DNA of 64,000 nucleotides, taken from positions 1 through 64,000 of the forward strand of contig JAKSDO010000047.1 in assembly GCA_022360055.1 (NCBI GenBank), in the 5' to 3' direction. Under the pieces are notes generated by a model, which was given only the letters and a program-made list of their open reading frames with translations, was not told where the DNA came from and made no database searches. The position numbers and the translations under genes were made by a program. Position 1 is the first letter of the stretch. Every line of letters begins with the position of its first letter. This stretch comes from Cytophagales bacterium. Its GTDB lineage: Bacteria; Bacteroidota; Bacteroidia; Cytophagales; Cyclobacteriaceae. This document shows, in pieces, positions 27,503 through 38,300 of this stretch.

Positions 27503-30337
27503 ATGAACGAGACGATAACCATACCGAAACATGTAAATTCCGAGGACGATCTGGATTTTGATTTTCTCAGGAAGGCGGGGATCGAATATATCGAAAAGAT
27601 CGGCAGCAAACTGTGGACGGACTACAACATCCACGACCCGGGAATTACAATGTTGGAAATGCTTTCGTACGCCATCACGGACCTTGCGCTGAGAATTGAG
27701 ATGCCCATTCAAAACCTGCTGGCATCCGAATTCGGAAATTTGACGAAAATGCACGAGCAATTCCTCTCGGCGGTGAACATTCTTCCGTCCAAGCCGATAA
27801 CTCCCCTGGACTACCGAAAGCTGTTCGTCAGACACAAGGGGGTAAAAAACGCCTGGATCGTCAGACACGAACAAAAGGTATATCTCAGCTGCAAGGATGG
27901 CGCCATGTCTTACCTGCCTTTCGAAACGGAAGCGCACGATCAGAAAGAGTTCACGATCCGCGGATTGAACGACATTTACATTGATCTCCAAGATCATGTG
28001 GAAGACCCGGAGGCAGTATTCGACGATATTAAAAATATCTACCACAAGAACAGAAATTTATGCGAAGACCTGGTGCATATTTGCAAAGTACCGGAACACC
28101 CCATATATGTATGCGTCGATCTGGACATTGAACCTGAAGCCGATGAAGATCGCATTCAGGCATCAATCATCAAATCCATAGAACACTATCTCGCTCCTTC
28201 CATCCCATTCTACTCGCTGCAACAAATGTATGATAAAGGCTATACCACCGACCGGATATTCGAAGGGCCGATCCCATTTCCCGGAAGTTGCCTTGAGCCG
28301 GATGATCATCTCCGGGGCGGATTCATCGATTCGAACGAATTGAGCAGAGCTGGCCTGAAGACGGAAGTGCGGCGGTCCGATATTATCAAAATCATCATGA
28401 ATATCGATGGTGTAAGGGTAATAAAAGATATCTCCGTACAGTCCTGCCATGAAGACAGCCAGGAACAGGACCCGTGGATCATCTGTATAAAAAGCAATCA
28501 TAAACCGGTACTCTGCCGGGACGACGGTCCGGGAGACGGGTGCGATACGTGCAAAAAAAGCATATTCAATTTTAGCAAGCGCCAATTGCCTGTCGCAGTA
28601 AACAGGAACAGGGTAAAGATACTTCTTGAGGAATTCGATCTTCAGGAAGCGCAAGAAGGCGCAAAGACGATTACCGAAGATGTCGCATTTCCCACGGGGA
28701 AATATTCGAAGGTTGGCGAGTACGCTACCATACAGCATGACTTCCCACAAACTTACGGCATTTCACCGTCTGGCCTTCCGTCGGATGCGACAAACGAGCG
28801 CAAAGCCAAGGCCAGACAACTCAAGGCCTACCTGTTATTTTTTGAGCAGGTATTGGCCAACTACTTTTCACATCTTTCAAAGGTAAAGGACCTGCTCTCC
28901 ATCGATGAAAATCTAAAAAAAATCTATACCGTAAATGCCATTTCCGAACTCTCCGCCAAAGAAAAGCAAACCTATTTTTCCCAAAAGATTTCAGATATTA
29001 CCGATTTGGAAACACTTACGGATGATTCGACATATGAAAATGACCTGATCGAAATTTTAAACAGGATCAAGAATAACTCTCCCGGGGGCGCGGATAAAAC
29101 CTACTACGACAGAAGGAATAAACTCCTGGATCATCTTATTGCCAGATTCGCGGAGCGATTTAGCGATTATGCGTTTGTAATGAAGATGATTTACGGCGAA
29201 TCAAATGCCAATTATGAGGTTTTGAAGGCAAAGGCAAAGTTTGTAGAAGATTATAAAAGCATAAGCTGCATGCGGGGGCTCGGATTTAATTATTGCTGTC
29301 CGGCCGTATGGGACACTGAAAATGTCTCCGGAGCTCAAAAACGAATCGCGAGACTGGCCGGAATTTCGGATTACAGCAGAAGGAATCTGCTTTCCGACTC
29401 AATTGAGATTTACGACGAAAAGGATCGGGTAGATGATCGCCGGACCGAGTATCGCTGGCGCATTAAAAACGGGGATGAAATATTGATCTCGTCCTCCAAG
29501 CACTATCACCTGCTCAGCGATGCCCTGGAAGAATTATTCCTGGCTTTTGAGCTCGCAAAACGCCCGGAACACTACGATCTGAAAAAAACCGGGACCGGCA
29601 AGACATATTTCAATATAATAAATCCGGCAGTAGCGGATAAGCAGAGTGAAGATTATATCGTTGCGAGAAGGATTGCCTATACGTTTGCCGAAGAACGATC
29701 GGCGGCCAAAAGAGATGAAATTATTGCCTATCTGAAAGATCTGAGCGCGTGTGAGGAAGGCATGTATCTGATCGAACATATCCTGTTAAGACCGGATATC
29801 TACGAATCTGCCAATACAGACAAAAACAAATCGCCCGGGGATATGGTCCCGGATGCGGAGCCCGAAACATTTATGCCGATTTGTATCGATGACGAGTGTA
29901 AAACCTGCGATAATCCGGATCCATATTCATTCAGGGTCACTGTTGTGCTTCCGGGGTGGACTGCGCGATTTGCGAATAAAGATTTCAGAGTATATATGGA
30001 AAGGCTCATTCGCGAAGAGATCCCTGCCCATGTACTGGCGAGAATTTGCTGGATAGGTCACGTAAAAGGTGTGGTGAAAGACGAGGATAATGATATGCTT
30101 CAGATCCGGGAAAAATACCGGGGATTTCTTGAGCAATTAAAAATCAAATGCCACAGCACCCCGCTTATAAAAGATGAGATCATCCCCTACAGGGATCGTT
30201 TGAAAGACTTAATCCGAAGTCTCGAGCGTGTCCATACAATTTATCCGGCAGGAAAGCTTCATGATTGCGACGACGACAACGCCGAAACAAAAGGCAATAA
30301 GATCGTACTGGGGCGAACAAATATTGGCAACCTTTAA
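27503..30337 (+). CDS. second baseplate wedge protein (Afp12/Pvc12-like)
   Basis: A 944-aa protein. The N-terminus carries GSKLWTDYNIHDPGITMLEM (about 33-52), the 'DPG(I/V)T(L/M)LE' signature shared by J-type wedge proteins. The C-terminus has FRVTVVLPGWTARFANKDFR and IREEIPAHVLARICWI, a pattern I associate with Bacteroidota eCIS baseplate proteins. Position directly after the J protein equals afp12. It contains a moderately Cys-rich stretch (CRDDGPGDGCDTCKKSIF, and CIDDECKTCDNPD near 860) that could bind a metal. It starts 14 bp after the J-gene stop. Confidence 0.78.
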   Translation: MNETITIPKHVNSEDDLDFDFLRKAGIEYIEKIGSKLWTDYNIHDPGITMLEMLSYAITDLALRIEMPIQNLLASEFGNLTKMHEQFLSAVNILPSKPITPLDYRKLFVRHKGVKNAWIVRHEQKVYLSCKDGAMSYLPFETEAHDQKEFTIRGLNDIYIDLQDHVEDPEAVFDDIKNIYHKNRNLCEDLVHICKVPEHPIYVCVDLDIEPEADEDRIQASIIKSIEHYLAPSIPFYSLQQMYDKGYTTDRIFEGPIPFPGSCLEPDDHLRGGFIDSNELSRAGLKTEVRRSDIIKIIMNIDGVRVIKDISVQSCHEDSQEQDPWIICIKSNHKPVLCRDDGPGDGCDTCKKSIFNFSKRQLPVAVNRNRVKILLEEFDLQEAQEGAKTITEDVAFPTGKYSKVGEYATIQHDFPQTYGISPSGLPSDATNERKAKARQLKAYLLFFEQVLANYFSHLSKVKDLLSIDENLKKIYTVNAISELSAKEKQTYFSQKISDITDLETLTDDSTYENDLIEILNRIKNNSPGGADKTYYDRRNKLLDHLIARFAERFSDYAFVMKMIYGESNANYEVLKAKAKFVEDYKSISCMRGLGFNYCCPAVWDTENVSGAQKRIARLAGISDYSRRNLLSDSIEIYDEKDRVDDRRTEYRWRIKNGDEILISSSKHYHLLSDALEELFLAFELAKRPEHYDLKKTGTGKTYFNIINPAVADKQSEDYIVARRIAYTFAEERSAAKRDEIIAYLKDLSACEEGMYLIEHILLRPDIYESANTDKNKSPGDMVPDAEPETFMPICIDDECKTCDNPDPYSFRVTVVLPGWTARFANKDFRVYMERLIREEIPAHVLARICWIGHVKGVVKDEDNDMLQIREKYRGFLEQLKIKCHSTPLIKDEIIPYRDRLKDLIRSLERVHTIYPAGKLHDCDDDNAETKGNKIVLGRTNIGNL

Positions 30338-30348
30338 AGAATTACATC

Positions 30349-32952
30349 ATGGGAACAACCACACTAGAAAAAATCACGACGCAATACAGATCATTTGTTC
30401 CTGATCAGGTGCTCACCGCCAAACAGCTCAACACGGTGATCGATTATTTCGAAACCCAAAATCGACTGACGCGCATTTGCCTGAGCGGCGTCGGCATTGT
30501 CTGCGGGTTTGAGTTGGACTACACTCCGGGTTCTTCAATTTCCATATCAAACGGATGTGGAATAACCACCGACGGAGATCTTATCAAATATACCGCCCCG
30601 GATAAACCCTATGATCATTACAGAATTTTTGAAGAAAAATTTGTTCAATACCCAAAATTTGCAAATATCGATCAGGAGGAAATCCTGGAACTGATGATCT
30701 CCGATGAATCCGGCGGTTCCGAAATCAATCCGTTAAATACCTTATCCGGCCTCAGTGACAAAGCCGTCGTGCTGTACCTGGAAAACTATTCAAAAGAAGA
30801 AACGCTCTGTTCTGCAACAGATTGCGATACACAGGGCAAACTCCAGGTCTTCAAGATAAGATTTTTGTTATTCAACAAAACGGATGTAGCTAACCTCATA
30901 AACGCCAGCGATTCCATGTATTCAAAGCACAACGTTTACGATGTCTTGTCCGGCCTGGCAAAAACTACCGTGAAAAGAGTACGGTTGAAAGGGGGAGCAA
31001 TCCCAGACAATAACATAGCAACTTATTCAAAATTGGCAGATACATTTAAGCTTGCGATCCTGGATGCCAAAAATGGATTGTTCAACGCTTATGACCTTCT
31101 GCTTTCGGAATTCTCTAATATCCTGGACATAGATGATAACACCCGGAACGCATTTTTGAACCGACTTAATGATCTTGATAATTTTACAAATACGGAACCG
31201 GTGCAATACCGTTACGATCTGGCCAGAGACCTCAGCGATACCTTTAATGAAATTGTAGACGTATTGTTGAAACTTAAGACGGAATGCTGTCCGGATATCG
31301 ATGCATTCCCAAAGCATTTGCTATTGGGCTGTCTTTCGCCAACCAAACCTTATCCCGAATTCCGGCATGAATTTTATCATGCTCCGGTAAATAATGAATT
31401 TTCAACTTACCTGAAAATAGCGAAAAGCCTCTTTGGCCGTTCATTCAAACTATTGGAGAATTTTAAGCCCGATGTCATCGACAATATAGCAATTACTCCT
31501 TCAAAGAGTTGTGCGCCGGTCGGTAAAAAAGCCATCCCTGCATACTATGCGGTTGACGATTCCCTATTGAAGGTTTGGGATTTTGATAAAACCTCCAATT
31601 ACAGGGAAAAGTACAACATCAGCTATCACAGGGACCGGCTTGCTGCGGAAGATTGGGTCCGGAACCCCTTGGAATACGACCTTTCATGCGCCGATTTCTA
31701 CAGGATCGAGGGGCACACGGGATTTCACGGGCTGGAGAGCAAAGATGAAATAATGAATATCAGAGCGGAAAACGGATTGGATTTCGATGTTGTGATGTTT
31801 GATATGAATACGGACGTGGAATTATTTACCTCATTCGTCAGGAAAAATCCATCGGCATCTCACGGGGCGGGAGTGTCCAACGGCGGGACGTTTGTTTTGC
31901 TCGCAGAAAAGGATAAAACCGTGGCAGACTTCTATCTTTCATATAAATTACCGCCGGAAACCGATAAGCAGGAGTGCTGCTCCCTGATGGAGTGCAGTTA
32001 TCCGTGGATCAGTTCCCTTAAATATTTAAACAACCTCGCGCGTAGCCTCAAAGGAACTCAAAGCAGGAACAGGCCAATGCCCCAATACTACAGGCTTGAC
32101 ATCATTGAATATACAATCAACGGCACTCGACTCATCGGCAATACAACCGCCATCTCCGTACCCCTTGAGGAGATATTTCTGAGAAGAATGCATGCCATCA
32201 CAAACGCTTTGAACAAAAGGTTTGATAAAGGGGTGGTATTCGATTTCAATGAAAGTCAAAAAAGATTGGTGATCACAAAGGCCAAAGAAGATCGCTTTGT
32301 CATTAGATTGAGGGATAATACCCTGTCAAACAACAATCCCGTCTATACGTACAGCCACAATGGGATGTTCCGCAACAACAAAGTGTTTAGACCGGATGCC
32401 ATGCGTTGCCGCGACCTGAAATCTTACAATCCGTCGTTCTACGAAAAACTGCAAGAGGCCATAGCGCCGGTCCATAAAGACGATGACTACGGGACATTTG
32501 ATGAAAAGTGGCGAAAGTGGACAACACTGCGCGACCGACTGCAGAACCACTCCATATATACTCAGGCGGATACACCAAGATTTATTACACATTCCAGTGA
32601 ATTACCTTCAAAAATAAAGGAAATCATTTCTGCGATCCGAACGGATCTGAAAGATGCCGGACTCAGCACCGGTTTATCTCTGGACGGCGCATGGGTGAAC
32701 GGAACATGGGTGGATGATTCGATGCTCGATTATTATCGTCAAAATAAAAAAGATAAACATGATGATATCGTCCTGTTCATTGAACTTCGAAAGTATCTGC
32801 ACGAAAAAACAGGCGTCAGTAAACTGTCGCTGTACATAACGGATGAGGACTATAGTGCGAACTATGATCCCATCATAGAAAAGCACAAGGCTTCGGCCGA
32901 CTTCTATTTCGGAAAGCCGAGCGGAGAAAATGCAATTGTTATCGATGACTAG
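30349..32952 (+). CDS. eCIS-associated 867-aa protein of unknown function
   Basis: An 867-aa protein beginning with FVPDQVLTAKQLNTVIDYFE, NRLTRICLSGVGIVCGFEL and ISISNGCGITTDGDLIKY. This layout occurs at the same place in other Bacteroidota eCIS loci but has no assigned activity that I know of. It takes the position of Afp13 (the tail fibre), yet lacks the repetitive triple-beta or coiled-coil look of a fibre. It may be a baseplate periphery protein, cage protein or receptor-binding protein. It has no signal peptide or membrane helix. It is followed by the only sizeable gap inside the operon. Confidence 0.6.
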   Translation: MGTTTLEKITTQYRSFVPDQVLTAKQLNTVIDYFETQNRLTRICLSGVGIVCGFELDYTPGSSISISNGCGITTDGDLIKYTAPDKPYDHYRIFEEKFVQYPKFANIDQEEILELMISDESGGSEINPLNTLSGLSDKAVVLYLENYSKEETLCSATDCDTQGKLQVFKIRFLLFNKTDVANLINASDSMYSKHNVYDVLSGLAKTTVKRVRLKGGAIPDNNIATYSKLADTFKLAILDAKNGLFNAYDLLLSEFSNILDIDDNTRNAFLNRLNDLDNFTNTEPVQYRYDLARDLSDTFNEIVDVLLKLKTECCPDIDAFPKHLLLGCLSPTKPYPEFRHEFYHAPVNNEFSTYLKIAKSLFGRSFKLLENFKPDVIDNIAITPSKSCAPVGKKAIPAYYAVDDSLLKVWDFDKTSNYREKYNISYHRDRLAAEDWVRNPLEYDLSCADFYRIEGHTGFHGLESKDEIMNIRAENGLDFDVVMFDMNTDVELFTSFVRKNPSASHGAGVSNGGTFVLLAEKDKTVADFYLSYKLPPETDKQECCSLMECSYPWISSLKYLNNLARSLKGTQSRNRPMPQYYRLDIIEYTINGTRLIGNTTAISVPLEEIFLRRMHAITNALNKRFDKGVVFDFNESQKRLVITKAKEDRFVIRLRDNTLSNNNPVYTYSHNGMFRNNKVFRPDAMRCRDLKSYNPSFYEKLQEAIAPVHKDDDYGTFDEKWRKWTTLRDRLQNHSIYTQADTPRFITHSSELPSKIKEIISAIRTDLKDAGLSTGLSLDGAWVNGTWVDDSMLDYYRQNKKDKHDDIVLFIELRKYLHEKTGVSKLSLYITDEDYSANYDPIIEKHKASADFYFGKPSGENAIVIDD

Positions 32953-33267
32953 GGTGAGGATCCCTGCAGTAAAAATGAAAAGGTGTCAGTCGATTTCAAT
33001 GTATACTACGAATGACACCTTAATGGGTTTAAACACTACAATTAAAGACCAAGCAAGTATGAACAAAATCACGTTGAAGGCGAACCTACAAGATCAAAAG
33101 CTGCAAACCGGAATGAACTAAAATCAAAATGCCACTCAACCCAGTAATTCATCTCTGAATCCGAATATAAAGATAATGAAAAATAAACAAAACAAAATAT
33201 CTTCTATAAAATATAACACGAAAAATGCAGATAAAATTTAAAACATAATCGATCAAAATTACCATTC
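32953..33267. other. 315-bp AT-rich gap inside the eCIS operon with an inverted repeat
   Basis: No convincing gene is seen. An inverted repeat AAGGTGTCA (32980-32988) / TGACACCTT (33013-33021) with a 24-nt loop lies near the start. It has no T-tract, so it is more likely a binding site or an mRNA-processing or attenuation stem than a terminator. The last 130 bp are strongly AT-rich and could house a secondary promoter for tape measure, effector and ATPase. Confidence 0.5.
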
Positions 33268-34896
33268 ATGCAAGCTCAAAAACATATCATTGATAAAGTG
33301 TACTTTGAGGTGAACACCGCCGACACCGGATTGGCTTTTTACATCAGGGACAACGTTGATACTTTTTTAAAAAAAAGCCTGTTCCCTTCCATCGAATCGT
33401 ATTTTAATGGCTTGTCAGGTGCTGACACCCGATTTTTCAGGTTCGACAATTTGCAGGTGAACATCGATTGCACGGACATCCTGGACGAAATCAAATTGCG
33501 GGCCGATATCTTAAAAGCGCTGCACGAGCAGGTGCAAATTGCAACGGGATCTCCGTCGAAAACCGAGTCAAAAACAACAGCGACCATCGTCGACCGGACC
33601 GAACATGACCTCGATGCATTGCACTACTTTTTACAAACCGGCCAAAGTCCCTGGTGGATCTCCAAATCCGATCAATTCCTGCAAAATGAAGATCTGATTT
33701 CGGAATCCATTTCCAATCGAAAATATATTCAAAGTCTTGGAAAGCTTCTTGAGAAGAAAACAATACGGCAAAGATTGATTAATCAATTCTCCGATGAATT
33801 CATTGCCGGATTGGTATTGGGGGACAGAAGCGCTGCGGCAAAAGTAAAGAAATATTTCTCCACATACGCCTTAAGAAACGAATTCTGGGAAATCATTATC
33901 AAGTACGCATTGAGCGAAGACCTGAGGCAATTGCAGGAGGATATCAAAGGCCTGCTGAAAACCCGGAGCAAAGAGATTGCCCACCGGACCTTTGAGAAGA
34001 GCAAAACCCGAATCTTATCCGATTTGAAAGAAAGCATGGAGAAATTGTCTTTGCCGACGGATGCTTCGTTTACAGAAGCAATAACCGGAATCATTTCAAA
34101 GGAAATCAAAACCGGAGTTCGTGAACATCTTTCGGACGAAAGCATCGTCAGGCAATTAAAATTCAAACAGGCAAAGGTCCTCAGCCCAAACAATTTGAAA
34201 ATATTTATTAAAGCTTTTATCCTAAGTTATAACACAGAAGTGCAAAATCGTATTACTGCTTTATCCGATGAGATGCGCTCGTTGATCTCAAAGCTGGTGG
34301 CCAAACAATCGCATGTTGTGAAGCCGGACAAACGGGAAGTTAAGACCGAAAACCCTGCGGAAATTAAGTTCACCGAAGAAATCCGGGATTTAAAGGATGA
34401 AATAAGCATTAAAAATGCCGGACTGGTTTTACTGCATCCTTACTTATCCGGATTTTTCCAAGCTGCCAGCCTGACGGATAAGTCGGATCGATTTATTCCT
34501 GCAAAAAAAGAGCTGGCCGTTCATCTTCTTCACTATCTGGCCACCGGGAAGCTGCATCAGCCGGAATACAACCTTGTATTCGAAAAGTTTATATGCGGTT
34601 TTCCAATTCAATCTCCAATTCGGAAAGATATTGGAATACCAAATAAATTGAGACAGGAAAGCGAAAACCTATTGGCTGCCGTTTTGAAGCACTGGGGGGC
34701 CTTGAAGCACACCTCACCCGATGGTCTTCGGGAAGGATTTATTCAAAGGGATGGGAAGGTCATTCTGTCGGAAGGCTCAAAATACCGAATTGTTGTGGAG
34801 CGCAAAGCACAGGATATCCTGTTGGACCGACTCCCCTGGACAATTTCGCACGTCCGGCTTCCATGGATCGATAAATTAATTTATGTGGAATGGTGA
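33268..34896 (+). CDS. contractile injection system tape measure protein (Afp14/Pvc14-like)
   Basis: A 542-aa protein. Residues 1-65 (HIIDKVYFEVNTADTGLAFY, FFRFDNLQVNIDC) and the C-terminal half (AGLVLLHPYLSGFFQAASLT, HLLHYLATGKLHQPEYNLVF, LLAAVLKHWGALKHTSPDGL, DRLPWTISHVRLPWIDKLIY) match the eCIS tape-measure family, which sets tube length and helps load baseplate and cargo. The middle (about 150-360) is helical and charged. It is followed within 8 bp by the small acidic gene. Confidence 0.88.
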   Translation: MQAQKHIIDKVYFEVNTADTGLAFYIRDNVDTFLKKSLFPSIESYFNGLSGADTRFFRFDNLQVNIDCTDILDEIKLRADILKALHEQVQIATGSPSKTESKTTATIVDRTEHDLDALHYFLQTGQSPWWISKSDQFLQNEDLISESISNRKYIQSLGKLLEKKTIRQRLINQFSDEFIAGLVLGDRSAAAKVKKYFSTYALRNEFWEIIIKYALSEDLRQLQEDIKGLLKTRSKEIAHRTFEKSKTRILSDLKESMEKLSLPTDASFTEAITGIISKEIKTGVREHLSDESIVRQLKFKQAKVLSPNNLKIFIKAFILSYNTEVQNRITALSDEMRSLISKLVAKQSHVVKPDKREVKTENPAEIKFTEEIRDLKDEISIKNAGLVLLHPYLSGFFQAASLTDKSDRFIPAKKELAVHLLHYLATGKLHQPEYNLVFEKFICGFPIQSPIRKDIGIPNKLRQESENLLAAVLKHWGALKHTSPDGLREGFIQRDGKVILSEGSKYRIVVERKAQDILLDRLPWTISHVRLPWIDKLIYVEW

Positions 34897-34903
34897 AAAT
34901 AGA

Positions 34904-35200
34904 ATGGATATGAGATTTTTCAGACGACACAGAGAAGACTCCAAACCGGCCGGCAACGGCCCGTTTATAAAACCGCAGACGAGTCCGTTTACTCAAAGGA
35001 ATCCGGTGGCACAATCGGAAGAGGAGCCGATACGGAGCGCTGCTGAAGAAGAAGAGCCGGGCCGGGGGGCGACAGAAGAAGAGCCGTTGCAGAAGCGGGA
35101 GGAGAAGGAACCTCCGAAAGGTGTTGCAGAGGAAGAGCAGGTACGGGAAGAAGGAGAAATCCGCACAAAATCCGGTAACCCGACCGGCATGTCGAAGTGA
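34904..35200 (+). CDS. small acidic low-complexity protein resembling an eCIS-core linker
   Basis: A 98-aa protein, from the first ATG after the tape-measure stop. ATGs at 34883 (overlapping that stop) and 34910 are alternatives. It opens with RFFRRHREDSKPAGNGPFIK and then becomes a run of EEEP/AAEEEEP/TEEEPLQ units ending IRTKSGNPTG. This looks like the N-terminal linker that precedes the DUF4157 domain in many eCIS cargo proteins, but the DUF4157 domain itself is absent. It may be a remnant of a lost upstream effector gene, or a short independent adaptor. No enzymatic motif is present. Confidence 0.55.
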   Translation: MDMRFFRRHREDSKPAGNGPFIKPQTSPFTQRNPVAQSEEEPIRSAAEEEEPGRGATEEEPLQKREEKEPPKGVAEEEQVREEGEIRTKSGNPTGMSK

Positions 35201-35314
35201 TCAAATGGCCGCTTGGAAAAGCTTTGTTTCAAAGGGCGAAAACGCACAAATTAAGATTGATGGGCGACAATTTCATATTGAAACAAAATGTTGTTGTCTA
35301 TGAATAAATAAAGC

Positions 35315-38300
35315 ATGTTTAAATCCCGGACCATAAATAGCGCAAACGCCAAACCCGGTCATACTTCCCTTTTTCAAAATGAACCGGACGAAGGCGCCTT
35401 TATACAACCAAAGCTACAGATCGGTAAATCCGGCGACCTGTATGAAATTGAAGCCGACCGGGTGGCAGATGCTGTCGTATCATTAAGCAAAGATCGACCG
35501 CCATCTTTTTTCAAGCCATGGCCCGAAATTCAAAAACAACCCGAGGAAGTACAAAATCAAGAAGAAAATGAGCGAGAAATTCAGCAAAGACGCGCACAAG
35601 AGTCTATTTCTCCCCTGGTTCAAGAACAACCCGGGGAGGAGATCGAACAGGTGCAAAATCGGGAATTTTCCGAACAAACAAATGGTGAGATCGGGCGAAT
35701 AAGCAGATCCGTTGATCTTCAGACGCAGGAAGAAGATGTCCGGGAAAAAGAAGATGACGAGACCGAAGACGACGCGCCGGAAAATGATATTATTCAACCA
35801 AACGCACGGTCCGAGGCCCCGGAAGATCCGCGCGTACGGTCCGTTTCAGGCCGTCTGCAACATTCCCACGGTTCCATTGAATCTCAATTGGACCGTTCAA
35901 AAGGTCATGGGTCGCCGTTGCCCAAAGAGGCCCGGTCTCAGATGGAATCCGGCTTTGGCAGAGATTTTAGCGGAGTAAAAATACATACCGATTCGCAGGC
36001 TGTGCAAATGAATCGAACATTGGGCGCGCAGGCCTTTACTCATGGCAATGATATTTATTTCAACGAGGGAAAATTCGATACGGCCTCGGACGAAGGACAG
36101 CACCTCCTCGCCCATGAACTCACGCATACCATACAGCAAGGAGCCTCGATCCGGCCAAAGGTGATTCAGAAAGCGGATGAAACCGATCCGGATGATCTTC
36201 CGGAATTCCCGATGTCCTCATCAAAATACAATCTGGAAACAGCGCCGCCGAGGATTTTTATTGCGTCCTTACCTGTTCCCCCGATAAAAGACGATCCGTC
36301 AAAAATCCCCGGAGAACAGTTATTTAAGGCCAATAATTTCAGCAGGAAAGATGATAACGATCCTGCGCAAATATTAAAATGGCAAGGAGAATCGGACAAT
36401 AGCGCAATTAAAACCAAACTGGAAAGCCATGGATTCATTGGAAATCACAGTTACGCCATCCGGCACAGAAGAAAAGCGGATACCCTGAGAATTGGCGATA
36501 GCCGTATCCTTTCAAGACGATTGCTGATCCCATACTGGAACGACAACAACGAATATACGGAATTTGATGTCGATCATTTTGTAGAATTGCAAACCGCAGG
36601 GTGGCCCAGGCAAACCTGGGGAAATAACATCGGTAACTACTGGTTATTGGACAGTAATTCCAACCAGACGTCAGGCCGAAAGCTGGACACCAGCATTAAA
36701 AATACCGTTGCCGACCAGGTAAAACAGGACCAGGAGTCTACAAACGCATTAAAGTCACTAAACATTGACGTAATCAGGTTGGGGAACAATCAGGATATAT
36801 TCAATGCAATAAAAAACAGGTTTGACATCTATTTTAACAGGTTGACCGGGGATAGCAATCTCGAAGTCGGATCATCGCATTCGTGGGAAAGAAATAAGAT
36901 TCTGACCGGAAATCATATCGACACCCTGATGCAGGGAAGAGCCAACAATCCGTCCGGCAGAGAAAGCAAAGAAATCAAGGTATACGATTTACAGGACGCT
37001 CAACCACAAGCGAGCAAGCCATTCAATAATCACGACGAAAATGTAAATGCCGAAACTCTGGGGTCAAGCTCACTTATCAGGATATTCAGAGACGCTTTCG
37101 GAGCGGCCCCATTCAATATTCCCTGGGATCAGGAAGAAAACGAGATCAATTTATCGAGCGGAGGTTCAACATTTGTAAATTTAAGCAGGGGGATCAAAGG
37201 TATTGTATCCCCTACCTTCATTCGATTTGACAGAGCATCTCAAAATCCGGAGGCAGGGCATCTGCTCGTAAATCTAAAGCAACTCGGAGGTGCGGTAAAG
37301 CTTGAAGTCCGGCAGGGTCTAAGATGGCCGATTCATAGAGTTCCCGGCGCTCAATATGCGGGATACCTGGAATTGACGGATCTGATGGAAGCGATAAATA
37401 ATGCGCAACCGAATGTAAATGTGTTTAGCCCGGCCGACGTTCAGGCGATCTATTTCGATCCCGACAAAGGAATTATCGCCACCGGGGATATTGCTTCAAA
37501 CCTGCCCATATTCAACGATCTCGATTTGCAATACGAAATTGAGGAAGATGACTTCAAAATCTTTAAGATATTCTCATTCGGAGATTTCAATGTGCCGTCT
37601 CCGTTTGAAATCTCCGAAGTTTCATTGATACTATCCGTAGGGACCGGTTCCGGTATCGGAGTAGAAGGTCGCGTTAATTTTGGCATTGACCGCCTGGGCG
37701 AGGGTTTTATCGGCGCGGCTGCATCTACCTCAGGCGGCTTTGAACTTGAAGGGGCATTCAACTTTGATTCGAATCTCTTCGATCCCGCGGAAATAAACGT
37801 CGAATACAAGGAAAACACGTGGACCATCGGCGGTGAAATCGGTATCCCCGAAGGAAAAGTAAGGGGGATCAGGCATGCCGTAATTACAGCTTCTTACAGC
37901 GGAGGAAACTTTACAGCCACCGGAGAAGCAACACTTGACATCCCCGGAATCGAACGAGGCAATATGACCGTAAACTATGGAGACGATGGATTCTCCATAA
38001 GCGGTAATTTTAATCTGAGCCCGGACGTTCCGGGAATCCGGGGAGGTCATGTCGAAGCCCATGTTTCAAAGCGGGAAGGAGCCGAAAGTTATGATGTTTT
38101 CGTTTCCGGAACGGCGCAACCCGATATCCCCGGGGTCACATCCTCGCTTGCGGTAACCTATGAAAATGGCGCTCTAACGATCGAGGGAAATGCCTCCTAC
38201 AGCAGAGGTATGCTCAGTGGTTCGGTAAATGTAGGGGCAACCAACAGAACGATCGGCGGGGATGGACAACCCACCGGAGCACCCGACGATACCATGAGGG

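Noticed and set aside
32930-33121. 63-codon frame in the eCIS gap
   Set aside because: It begins inside the 867-aa gene and runs through the inverted repeat, with no family resemblance.
35121-35303. 60-codon frame overlapping the small acidic gene
   Set aside because: It lies in another frame of the low-complexity region. Ending in a Cys-rich tail is not enough support.
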